Shown here: piece by piece, positions 32,217-44,100 of the stretch
How the letters are laid out: each line of letters opens with the position of its first letter
Position numbering within the stretch: the stretch's first letter is position 1
NCBI GenBank assembly: GCA_000750105.3
Contig: JPHH03000041.1
Coordinates: 1 to 64,000, forward strand
Length of the DNA stretch: 64,000 bases
Source: Tolypocladium sp. Sup5 PDA-1
Lineage: Eukaryota; Ascomycota; Sordariomycetes; Hypocreales; Ophiocordycipitaceae
Reading direction: 5' to 3'
Position numbers and translations under genes: made by a program
Notes under the pieces: generated by a model
What the model saw: the letters and a program-made list of their open reading frames with translations, nothing else
What the model was told of the DNA's origin: nothing
Database searches by the model: none

Positions 32217-35147
32217 TGCTCCGTCGATGATTCCCAGGGGCGCGCGTGGGCTCCAGGAATTATGAAAAGGTCGGTCGTCGTGGGTGCGCTCCAGCTCAGC
32301 TGGCAGCCCTCAACGAGCGGCCCTCGTGGCGCCAGAGGCCTCTTGGCAGGGGCTCTGTCGTGGTGTGCGGTAGGTAGGATGTCGATAAGATCAGGTACTT
32401 GTAGTGGGATACGATGCTGGGCAGCACACCAGGAGTCGCTCGCTATGGCCTTGATGCGCAGAGTCGCGAGAACAGGCAGACGGGTCGCGGTTGGTGTCAG
32501 GTCTCGGTGGTTGCTCGCCCTTGGGAACGAGATCGAGCTGGAGGGATGGAGGTTTATAGGGGCACATGCCTCGAAACAGCTTGGAGTGGAGGTTTCCAGT
32601 TGTCGAATTGATTTGGGAGGGAGGACCCTAGGGACTAGCTCCTCCACTGCGCCAGGAACCGCAATACAACAGTGGGGACGGGCATTGAGCAGTCCACCAC
32701 CACAGCGGTGAAAGCCTGTCAACAAGCCTGTGGTACTCGTACAGAGATTAAAGGCAAATCTGGCACACTGATTAAGGCTACGTAGGATTGGGTCTGAGCA
32801 GTCGGTTTCACAGCGAGCGACCACGATACTGCGGAGTCCTACGAAGTAGTAAGATTAGGTAGGTGGCTTCAGCGGGTGTGCATCCATGTCCTGGCAGTCG
32901 GCCTGCGGCGCGCGTGATGGGCTTCAAACAACGACCAACACAAGGGGCCCGGGCAAACAGTGAGTTCACTGCGCTGGGGATGTGAACTGGAACTCCCCTG
33001 GGCGGGCTGTCTCCGTGAGGTTGGGTGGCCAAGCCTGGCCCCGACTGCGGCCTCGTACCCCGGAGGAATGCGTCAACGAGCACCTTCAGCAATGCATCTC
33101 TGATCTATTAGCGGGCTCATCATGCATATCTGAGTCTTTTCGCATTCCACGGGACCATGGAACAATGCATGATCACCTGCCACCGCGGATCCTGGCCCGT
33201 TTTCTCTCCGCATTTCTCCCCGCCTCTTTCTTTCCTGCGTGTCCGTTTCACCACGCGCTCTGTCTCACTGGTCAGGTCACGGAACCAAGAATCAAACACA
33301 TGGCGCGAAGTGGCTGTATCATACGGACTACGGACTAGTCCGTAGATATATACGTACTCGTAACTTGCACACGCTCTCGTCCCACTGTCGTCCTCGCTCA
33401 CGATCCACGTACAAGCACCGCGGGGGGATGTCGCCCAGCATCATGCAACCTGCCCATATGCGTAAGCACGCTTGCTGCACGTGTGACCTTCCGCACTAGT
33501 GTCTGTGGTACTTCGTAGCATTTCCGCGCCTTGATCAGAGCGCCCCCAACGGTCCGGCCGGATGCGGAGTGATGGCAGACTCTCAACAGGACTGTCATAT
33601 GTCGTCTTGGCTCCTACCAACTGCGCCGTATTGAGGGACATACCGATTCCTAACTTTCTACTACTATATAAGAGCAGTCTATGACTCGGGGGTCTGCCGA
33701 ATGCGAAGCCGTTCAACAGCGCTCAGTTGCGTGCGTTGTTCATCAGGGTGCCCAGCCAACTACCTGCCGACCTTGCTATGCCGATAGCCCTAGACTGTCA
33801 GTCAGCCCAAGCTTGTCTGTCGTCGCGGCCTCTGTGACTTCGTGCTTATCTTGGATTAAAATATCGTTCTCCAATCCAGGCGTCGGAAGAGCACGAGGAG
33901 GAAGAGACGGCTACTTGGGGACGCAGTTGGTACTTCGTATCTAGGTTGGTCCGCGTTATGTGGTAACACAACCCAAGAAGACTTAGGTCCCGTGCAGTTG
34001 CTGCCCGAGTTTGCCGAGCAAGACTATGGTTTGCCTGAATCTGTTGAAAATATTCCAAAGTCCAAGGTAGTAATTAATTCCTTTGTTGACGAGGAAAGCT
34101 GCGCCTTCATCGTGACAAGGGCTCCAACATCGTGAGTCTGTTTCGCACATGCAAATGCAAGGTAAGCACTCAACTGCGTCATACACGGAGTATCTAATCC
34201 TCCAGCTGTCAATTTCAGAGCACGGCACCAGGTTTAGCTTGGAAGTCCTAAGCGTGGCGCCTGGCGGTGGCTGCTTGTTGGCTTCGTGCTGGCATGTACC
34301 GTCGCAGCGTGTTTTCTGCCGCAGAGGTACCTGCCTCGGATGCCTGAACATCCCTCCGCTGTCACCCCACCACGCCAGGAACTTTACATTGTGTGCTGGC
34401 CAAGTCCAGGCCAGCGCTGTGCAGCTGCCAGCACGCATCACCCACTGGACTCCTCAGAGGCACCCGCTTTGATGCTCCACCAACCACCACCACCTCAGAC
34501 CTATTACGCAAAGGCCCACTCTTGCCTGCGCTTGTCGACCTGACGTTTCGACATCCAGACTCTTTTTCCCTTCCCGACGACACGCATCTTCTCCTCCACA
34601 TCGCCGCCTCACCTCTGCATGCCTGGCCGAACCCGCGTTGCGTCCTCCGGATAAGCCTTGCACACAGTCTACTCTGCCCTGCATCGCCACCTGCGCCGAT
34701 TTGACGCCTTGGGGGAGCTGTTCTCGAACGACCTGCACCCGTTCGCGAACTCGGTGACCCAGCTCCATCGGCTGCCTGTTTTTCGCCCGCCCGGCCGTAG
34801 GGACGATATCGCGCCTTTCCGGCCCCCTCTCGCGTTCTTCGCCGATTCTTGCTCAACTGCTGAGCGCCGCCGAGCAGCAGCCATCGGTCCCCCAGCGCTG
34901 CATCCGTAGCCCGCGACACGGCGCCTCTGTTCGACGCCGCCCGCCGTGTCGATCCTGGACCGAGAGCTCCGCCCACTCCTCACGACTCGAATCTCCAACA
35001 GCCACAGCCTCGTGCCTCGAAACAGGAGCTGTCCGACTGAGGGCACTCCGCCTTTGCTAGCAACGTTGTCGCTCCGGCGGGTAGCCCGACTGTAGTGGAG
35101 GGGGAGCTTGCTTTCGTTTCCGCGGCTCTGCCGCCTCCGTTGTCACC
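32217..35147. other. Long divergent intergenic region, no gene seen
   Basis: About 2.9 kb separating Gyp5 (-) from Tom1 (+), the largest non-coding gap in the window. Seen in it: an 18-base palindrome at 33328-33345; the word TACTTCGTA or its complement at 32840-32848, 33509-33517 and 33931-33939; a TATATAAG box near 33664-33671 facing right; and a pyrimidine-rich stretch from about 34400 that looks like the Tom1 leader. Open frames of up to about 260 codons lie on the plus strand opposite the Gyp5 first exons, and up to 204 on the minus strand; none has a recognisable domain. Confidence 0.55.
33328..33345. promoter_or_regulatory. 18-base perfect palindrome
   Basis: CTACGGACTAGTCCGTAG is its own reverse complement. 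It lies in the Gyp5-Tom1 gap, about 1.1 kb from the Gyp5 start and 1.8 kb from the Tom1 start. It contains inverted CGG and CCG triplets separated by six bases (CGG-ACTAGT-CCG), a form used by some Zn2Cys6 dimers. Function is inferred. Confidence 0.45.
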
Positions 35148-38100
35148 ATGGGCAAAATCACCAAGACGATACAGCCCAAGCACCGGGAGACCTTGGTAAG
35201 TCTAGCTGCCCTGATCTGACGCGTTGAGAGTTCTTCCTAACAACGAATGCAAACAGTCTCCTTGGCTTCGAAGCTACGTTCAGGCAGCTTCCACGATTCC
35301 CTTGCCCTCCTTGCCAAAGCATCTCGCTACCTTTCCGTCGAGATGGCCGTTCGGTCGTGGCGATCTGTACCACTGGATACCTCTACTGAACCGGTTCGAC
35401 AGCATACTGGAGCAGTTTTGCAAGACCTACCAGCTGCACCAAGGTCCCCAGCCGCGCGAGTTCGGTGTCGACTTGCTGCTCAACCAGACCAAGGACTCGG
35501 CATTTAGCGACGAGAGAGAATGGAATGAAAAGGAGCTGGAGGATTTAGGATTCTCGTCAGATGGCGACAGAGCGTTGGTTGAAGTGGTTCTCGGATTCAC
35601 CCGCATGCTTCTGGAGCACTGCGGCAACAGAAGCATTTACGCCAGCAGTGCTCATCTCAACGACCTCCTGAATACTACATCGCTGCCCATCATTATCGCC
35701 ACGCTGGAGGTGGGGTCCGAGCTGGCGCAGAGATACCAGGCTTCTGTCAAACGCATCGGGAGCGCATCTAGGCAGATAAGCGCTGCCCTGCTGGCAAACC
35801 ACTACAACATCGACCTTGATCGCGTCCAACAAATGGCGCTGCCATTTGTCAAGACCCCGATTGCCAGCCTGTCAGATGCTACACTCACGACAACACCTAT
35901 CTCTGCAAAGGGCAAAGACAAGGCGCATGGCGGGAGTGGCAAGAACGCGACCTCCATGCATGCCAACGACCTCGTGGCTATTGCGGCCTCGGACGACAAG
36001 CGTTGGAAGGATTGGACAGATGTCAGAGTCCTCTATTACCCTCAAGACTCTCCCTCCACCCCTGACGGGCCAGCGGATCACAGCCGCTCATCTGTTCCGT
36101 CGACCCCAACGCCGTTGCGTCGAAGCTCCACCATGCCTACCCAACTGCATACTCCGAGACCTCGAAACGCTGCTGGGGAGGATTCGTCGCCTATCGGACC
36201 CCGTACTCCAGCCATTGCGGACGATCCCGTCACACCAGGACAGAAGTCATTCGACATCCCGAGATCAGCCGTTGCCGCGACGCCGATATACGACCTTGTC
36301 CATCAATGCCCTGACGACATGCCCCCTGCGGCCAAGTACGAAGTGTTCCATCGGCTCCGTGTTGCCAAGGCCTTTACAGAGTCTCCCGAGTCGCGACAAC
36401 AGATCCTGGCCACTCGCCTACTCGCAGTAAATAATTTGGCATACATTCACACAGAGTCCAGCTTCGTGGAAAAGGTTCTCCGCCAGGATATTGATGAGAC
36501 TCGACGGTATCAGCTGGTGTATCAACTCGCGGAGCTCATTCACCCATCTGCCGATGGCAAGATCGACGTGCCGCTGTGGCTACAGTCGATCGCGCTGGCT
36601 CTCATGGAGGCCGTTTCGGGGTTTCATGCCAGATGCCAGGACGTCTTGTCCGCCCTGAATGCCAACGTAAATCACGGGATTCTGCTCTACGTCATAAGAA
36701 AAGCAGTCGCGGGTATGGCAAAAGACGACGTCGCCGACGCCAATGAACAAGTCACCGAGGCTGATGAGTGGCGGAACAACTTGTTTTCTCTGACACTCCA
36801 CTTGTCTATGGCCACAAGGGTCGGGAACGAGATGGTATCCGCTGGTCTGATGGATATTCTTGTCGACATACTCAAGATTCGAACCAAGATTGCTCAGCGC
36901 CATCATGCCATGGTGTTGGCTTTTCTCGATGGTCTTATTTGGACTTACCAGAACGCCTTCACTGCTTTTTTCAATGCCAGTGGCTTGGATGCCGTGGCAA
37001 AGTTGGTCGTGGACGCCGTCGGCGAGGCTCAGGCGTCGCTGAAATCGTCCCAGGGCATAAAAGCTGACCAGCAGTCGAGCGCTGTCGACTACGAAATCCC
37101 CTTCTACCAGCAGCAAACGCTGAAGTGGCTGTTGAAGTTCGTCCACCATGTCATGTCTAACTCGTACACGTACAGCGGAAACACGGATCGGCTCCTGCGA
37201 AACCTTGCTGAGAAGTCGGATCTGCTGCGAAGCTTGCGTGAGATCATGGAGGACAAGAAGATTTTCGGCTCTGTGGTCTGGACAAACTCCGTCACGATCC
37301 TGAGCGACTTTATCAACAATGACCCAACGAGCTTTGCGGCCATATCGGAGTCTGGCATGATAAGGACATACCTTGCGGCCATCACGGGTCGCCCAGTTGC
37401 AGACCCTGTAGAGGACGAGACAAAGCAGAAAGAGCAAGACGATGACCATAACGAGGATGAATCGCCCGACAACTCTGCCATCGCCTCCATTGTCGAACAA
37501 GATGAGCGACCCCATCCTCCGCCTGATGAGACGCTCCGCCAAGACCAACGGGGCCCGTTGGCCACGGGGATTTTGGCCTCCTCTGACGCCATCAATGTCG
37601 TACCCCAGGTTCTGAACTCCATATCCTTGAACAACACTGGAATGAAGATGGTGGTCTCGTCGCGAGCCTTTGACAGCTACTTCGAGATTTTCGAGAGCCC
37701 TGCCCACGTAAAATGCATGGCGACCGATGGCGATCTCGCCCACAACGTTGGTGGCAGCTTCGATGAGCTTGCCCGTCACCACCCCCCGCTGCGAACGTCG
37801 ATCTCAAACGCCGTCATCGACATGGTTGCGCGAGTGCGCTTTCTTGGCCTGGAGAAGGCTCGCACCTCTGGCTGGGGTGCGAAGCTATTTACCACCGACT
37901 CAAACGGCAAGCTGCTCTCGGTCACCGAGAGTGGAAGCTTGGAAGACGCTAGCAAGCTGTCTTCTCAAGTCAAGGAGCATGCCATCCTTGGAGATGCTGA
38001 TGTCGACATGTCTGACGCAGTCACTCCAAACGAAGCGAGTCCTGGCAATCGAGATGACGCCCCGCGGGAGGCGTCCACGGAGTCGATTGCGCCATACATC

Positions 38101-41100
38101 CATGCTCTGGCTAGCTTCCTCACAGCATATCTGTCCAACTCGCTGCTGAAATCCCAATTCGTCAAGAAGGGAGGTATCGAGCTGCTCCTCGACATATGCG
38201 AATCGCCGAGTCTCCCAGCTACTTTTGGTGACTCGGCCGCATCAAGAGTACTGACTCAGGTGTTGTCGCAGGTGGTAGAACAGAATGCAATCCGCGTACT
38301 GCCCTCCTTGTTGCGCCGTGCTCAAGCTTCCCTCGACATCCTCAAGCCACTCGCCGCGAAAACCGAGGCACGTCCGCCACATTTCGCTCCGTTCCTTGGA
38401 CCTGACTTGAATACGGGGTCATCAGAGACCATCTTGACAGGGACCAAGCTCGTCAAGGCCCTTTTGAACGCGCAGACGTTCATCAAGATCCTGTCTGATT
38501 GTTTCTACACCTCAAGAAACAACAACCTGTCTTTTTACCCCATCAACGTATATGACTACTATCTTGCCTTGGTGAGGTCCATTGGACCTTTGCTGCGAGG
38601 CGTTTTGGCCGAGGAAGCAGGAGAACTGTCTGTCGTTCCTCAGCACTGGTCTTTGAGGCGACATGCGCCTGCAGGCGACAGCAGCACTCGGAACGCCGAC
38701 GCCGAGACTGATGATACGTCGTTGCCCGACGTTATGAACAACACAGGCAGCTGGAAATCTGCCGGCAATTCGGACGCTGCTGCCCCAACACGGCCCACGG
38801 AGCAGGAGCAGTCAAGTCCGCGCTTCCAGAACTACGAGACTCTGCGGGTATTGCTGCACCCAATGATCCCGACATCTTTCCCCCTATTCCAGTCGATGGG
38901 CAGAGCTCTGCTGCCACGCCGCAGTGAGCCGAACCTGCTCGATGCTTTCACGAGGTCTCGTCACCTTGAGATTGCGAAAGCCCTCGCCGACTCTGTACTA
39001 GGCCATCTAGGCCCAGCGGTTGCAACCCCTGAGCCGACCTCGAAGGACTTTCATTACTGGATCATCATGCTTCACACCATTCATGAAATGCTGATCGACC
39101 ACCCATCGGCAAGACAAACCGACCGCGCCAGCGTCCACATTATCATGCCTGTCCTTCTTGCATTCAAAGAGCAAGGCGGCTTCGACGTTCTCAACGCCAT
39201 GTTGAAGGTCTTTGCTCACGCTGTTCGCCAGGGCACTGATACCTCTTCCGACGAGTCGTCAAAAGCAAAGGTTGCAGCATTTGCACTGAAGAAGGTCCTC
39301 GACCTGTACTACGTCCTACTCAATGGCAAGCACCTGTCAGATACGGGCAACTTTTTCAATCTCCAGAACCGGCTTGCAGATAGGGCTCATCCGGCTCTCG
39401 TTCACCAGCAGATTGTTGTCGAACTTCGCGCGGCCGTATTGCCAGCCATCATGGATCTGTGGGACTCGAATTTTGTCGAAAGAGTGCCGGATTCCACAGT
39501 GAAACGATTGCTCGACATACTCAAAATCATATCTGCCGCCGACCATGAGTTGCAGGCAGTCCAGAAGAACTCGGCTGCATTCAACCTTTTCAAGTACACG
39601 GACGCTCGGTTCGACTGGAGGCCACGGAGTCAAATTTTTCATGACATATTGAGCCAATGGGCCTATGACGAGGGCTTGGTGCACGAGGCAATATATAGAG
39701 CGAATGGGGCCCATGGGTTTGCCATGGAGTACTGTCGAGCTCACACAGACGGCCTGGCTGGTCCCCGAAACCCGATTGCGCCTGAAGACGCCGACACCTC
39801 CGCGCTGACAGCCCCCCCGCGCACGCCGACCAATGACCAAGAGTCCTCAGCTAATGAAATAGAGCCCTCTACTGGCGCCAGTCTCTCCGACGCAGACCGA
39901 ATGTCCTTGGATGCACTTCCGGACTTGACTGCAGAAGGGCTGCGGGAATTGATAGAGCGTTCTGATCACATGGACGAAGCACAAGATTCTCACTCTGCAC
40001 CAACAGCTCCCACGCCTGCGACTCCAGGAGCAGATGCTGCTGATCGAGATGCGGAAGCCCAACTTGTGGCCGCAAAGGAAGGGCTGGATACTCTACGGGC
40101 CAAGCTGAGGGACAATCTGATCGACCAATGTTTGGATGTCATCCGAGCACATCCAGACACTGCAATCGAAGTGTCAGATCTCATTAACGCCGTCGTTCTC
40201 CGACGGCAAAATCACGAGGCTCAAGAAGAAGTCGGGTCAACACTGACTTTTGCACTGTCATCTCTTGCCCTTGATGATGAGGAAAAGAAGCGCAACGGCA
40301 AATGCATTGCTGCGTACGCTCACCTGCTAGCACTACTACTTCAAGACGAAAAGTTCTTCGAGCGCAATGTGGAGACTCTGCGCGAGAAGGTCGAGGAGTA
40401 CGTGAACTTCTTGAAGGTGCCATTGTCTACGTCGACCGACGATGTCCCCCCCTGGATTCCATTCGTCTTGTTGATTCTTGAGGTCTTGTTGTGTCACGAC
40501 GAGCGACCGGTCCCAGCTCAGTGGAAGGCTCCAAAGTCTTTGGAAGAATCAGCCGCGACGCCAATCATCCAGATGGGTACCGCCTTGGTTGACAGTGAAC
40601 AACGCACCCAGATCCTCGACTCATTGCTGGACCTGCTTCCTCGCATCGGTAAAGAAGAGATGCTTGCGACTGCTGTCCTCAGGGTTTTGGTGATTCTGAC
40701 ACGAAGACGCCACGCGGCAAAGCTCGTTGGTGAGAAGAAAAACCTGCAGAGATTGTTTCTTATGGCCAAACAACTTTCGGGATCTGGCTCCGAGCGCCTC
40801 AAGCAAACGAGAATGACTGCATACGTCATTACTGTCCTCCGCCACGTCATCGAGGATGAAGAGATTATCAAACAAGTTATGCGCGCCGAGATTCAAGCCG
40901 ACTTCCCCAACATACACAGGACCCAGCGAGGCTCCCCTGACGTGACGACATATTTACGAGCCATGGCACCAGTGGCCCTGCGAGCACCTGATTTGTTTGT
41001 CGATGTTACAAATGAGCTGCTCGAGTTCACGAGGTGGCAACCCTCATCTGCCGACGGAACGCGGTCGCAGCCTTTGACAATGAAGGAGGCTCCAAAGGAG

Positions 41101-44100
41101 ACAGTCGACGATGCGAAGCCAGCTGAGACATACGGTCAAGACATCAAGCCGTCAACTGAGACCGCGGATAAAGAGATGACCGATGCCCCGAAGGCTCATC
41201 ACGACAGCAAGCGTCCAGTGGTCGAAAATCCCGATGGCGTAATCCACTTCCTGCTATGCGAGCTGGTCAACTACCGTGAAGTTGACGACAAAGAGCCACC
41301 CGTTGTTGGGAAAGAGTCGCAGCCCGAATCCGAGTTGAGCACAGAAGTTTATGATGCTTCGGCCAAAGACAATGCGGTCTCGGACGGGAAGGATAAAAAG
41401 GCCAAGCCTGTCTTCAAGGCTATGGAGCATCCGATCTTTGTTTACCGGTGCTTCTTGCTCAGCTGCTTGGCCGAACTCATTCAGAGCTACACCCGGACGA
41501 AGGTCGAGTTCATCAACTTCAAGCGCAGCGCGCCGCCGCTGTCGACACACACTCCGATCAAGCCGAGGTCCAGCATTCTCAACTATCTGATATATGACTT
41601 GCTGTGTCAGGGCAATCTCAATGGAACGACGGACAGCATTGCGTCCAAGAAAAAGGCGGCAACGTCGTCCTTGACACAAAGGGTTCTAGTGGCACTTGTT
41701 GCGAGGACCAACGAGAAGCCAGTTGAGCGAGGTCGCGACAAATTCGCCTATGACGACGAGCCCGATCTTCTCTTCGTCCGCAAGTTCGTTCTAGACACTA
41801 TCCTCAAGGCATATGAAAAGGCGCCTTTCACTGATGAGCCATTGGAAACGCGGTACTCCAGAATGCAGTGCCTGGCAGAGCTCATGAATCATATGGTCGG
41901 CGAAAAGGACAAGGAGCAGAGTTCCGGTAACCGAGGCGCTGACAGCGGGCAAAGCCGTTCTCAAGCACAGCTACGCCGACTGATGTACGAGAAGGGCTAC
42001 GTGGACAAGCTGACCTCGTCTATTGCTGAAATCAGCCTCAACTACCCCGGGGTAAAACGAGCCATCAAGTACATCCTGCGCGTCCTCCGAGTCTTGACTG
42101 GCACAGCCAAAGAACTCAGCCTATCACCCCTCTCAAACGCTCTGCCATCCGACCCAGCAGCGGGCGACAACAGTGATGAAGAGTTTGCCTCGTCGTCGTC
42201 TCTTTCGGACCTAGATGACGATCGGGAGGAGACTCCTGACTTGTATCGCAACTCTGCCTTGGGCATGCTCGAACCCCGAGGCGAGGACGACGAGTCTGAG
42301 GACGAAGATGAGGATGATGACGAGGACATGTATGGTGACGAATATGACGACGAGGAAATGGACTACGGGGATGACGACATCTCTGACGATGGAGAAGACA
42401 ACATCAGCGATGATGATGAAGGGCTTAGCGGAATGGGTGAGATCGAAGGCCTTCATGGCGAACCCGGTGTTGTCGAGGTCATCATGGACGAGGACGAAGA
42501 TGACGACGACACCAGCGACGACGAAGATGACGACGAAATGGACTCCGCTGATATGGAGGACGTAGAAGACCGCGTGGAGATTGTCGACGAAGATGGAAAC
42601 CCCATCGAAGAGGACGGAGATTCGGGCTGGGAGAGCGAGAGTGACGTTGAAGATGACGAGGACCCGGAAGCTGACGAGCTAGACTACGAAGGGGAGGTTC
42701 AAGACGAGGATGAAGCCCACATCCACGGCTTGGGCCCCGGCGATTTGCTCGACAATATGGCGCGAGCCATCATGGGAGACGACGATGGATATGACCCTGA
42801 GCTTGGCTTGGAGGACCACTATCTCGATGACGCCCATGACGAAGGAGGTACGGCTTCCCCTCGGTTTCCCTCTCCTCCTGCCCTGTTGACTAAACTGCAT
42901 AGAAGACGATGATGACGAGGAAGACGTTGAAGACGAAGAGTACATCTACGACGATGACTATCCTCGTAAGTTGTCCCCCCCCCCCACTTGGTCGCCCAAG
43001 AAGTGTCTCTAATGCATAGTTAGTAGACGACCAGCCTCCGGCAATGCCAGCCCTTGGGTGGGATGGCTTGAATCCGGAAGTGGACGAGAGGAATCGCCAG
43101 CTCTTTTTCGTCGATGGTAGCAACAGGCGTCCGGTACTGGCCAGAATGGACAACCGCAGCCCGTTTCCGCCTCGTTTCATGGCCGGGCCGAATCGGGATC
43201 ATCTAGGTGAGTACAGTCCCAGCCATCGTTTCTGGCCATCTGCTTATCGTTGGCAGCAGACTTCCGTAGCTACTTCTCTCGCAGCCATCGTTCGGCGGGC
43301 CCACAATCAAACGCAGAGGACGGTATGAATCCTCTCTTGCGGCGAAATGACGGCGCATCAGACGCTTCACCACGGCCGGGGCACGGTCATTCCGTCGGAC
43401 TCAGGCTGCCCGAGGGCGTTTTTGGTACCGGCAGACATGCCATCGATGGACCAATGGGCCTCTTGGGCGAGCTGATGGAGTTCCTGCCGATCATGGGACG
43501 CAATAACGGTGGTCAGGCCTTCCATTTCCACATCACCGGGCCTGGAGGCACGCGCGAGACGCGAGAAATTGGCACGACTCGATGGTCCAGGGGCGATCAA
43601 CGGCGTGACGGCTCCGCTCAAGAACCACACCAGGCGGTTTCATTTACACCCGAGTCAACCTTGGACCGTTACCAGGAAGAGGCAAGAATGATCTTTGGGG
43701 CAAATCACACGGCCGAGGCCTCCAAGCTCAACAATGTCATTGTCGCCAACCTTACACCCGCGGCCATTGAGCGAGAGAAGAAAATCAAGGCTGAAGAGGC
43801 CGAGATGCAGAAGAAGCTTGATGAGGAACGCAAGAAGCGCGAGGAAGAGGAGCGCAAGACTCGAGAGGCGAAGGCAGCTGAGGAAAAGGCGGCCAGAGAG
43901 AAGAAGGAGGCCGAGGAAAGAGAGGCAGCCGAGCTGGCTGCTGCAGAGGCTGCTGCCAACAGCACTGTCATCGATCAACCCGTCAACGATGAGCAGGACA
44001 GCGCAAGCAGTGCTATGGAGGGCGTCGAAAGCACTGAGCCCGTCAGCTCAGGAGGTGGCGACGTTCAGAGCAGTGCAGCGGCAGCCGCCGGTCAACCGCG

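Noticed and set aside
31917..32711. 264-codon plus-strand frame opposite the Gyp5 5' end
   Set aside because: It overlaps verified Gyp5 exons on the other strand and lacks any domain.
33681..33944. 87-codon plus-strand frame just after a TATATAAG box
   Set aside because: The position is suggestive, but the protein has no structure-like pattern, so I record only the TATA observation.
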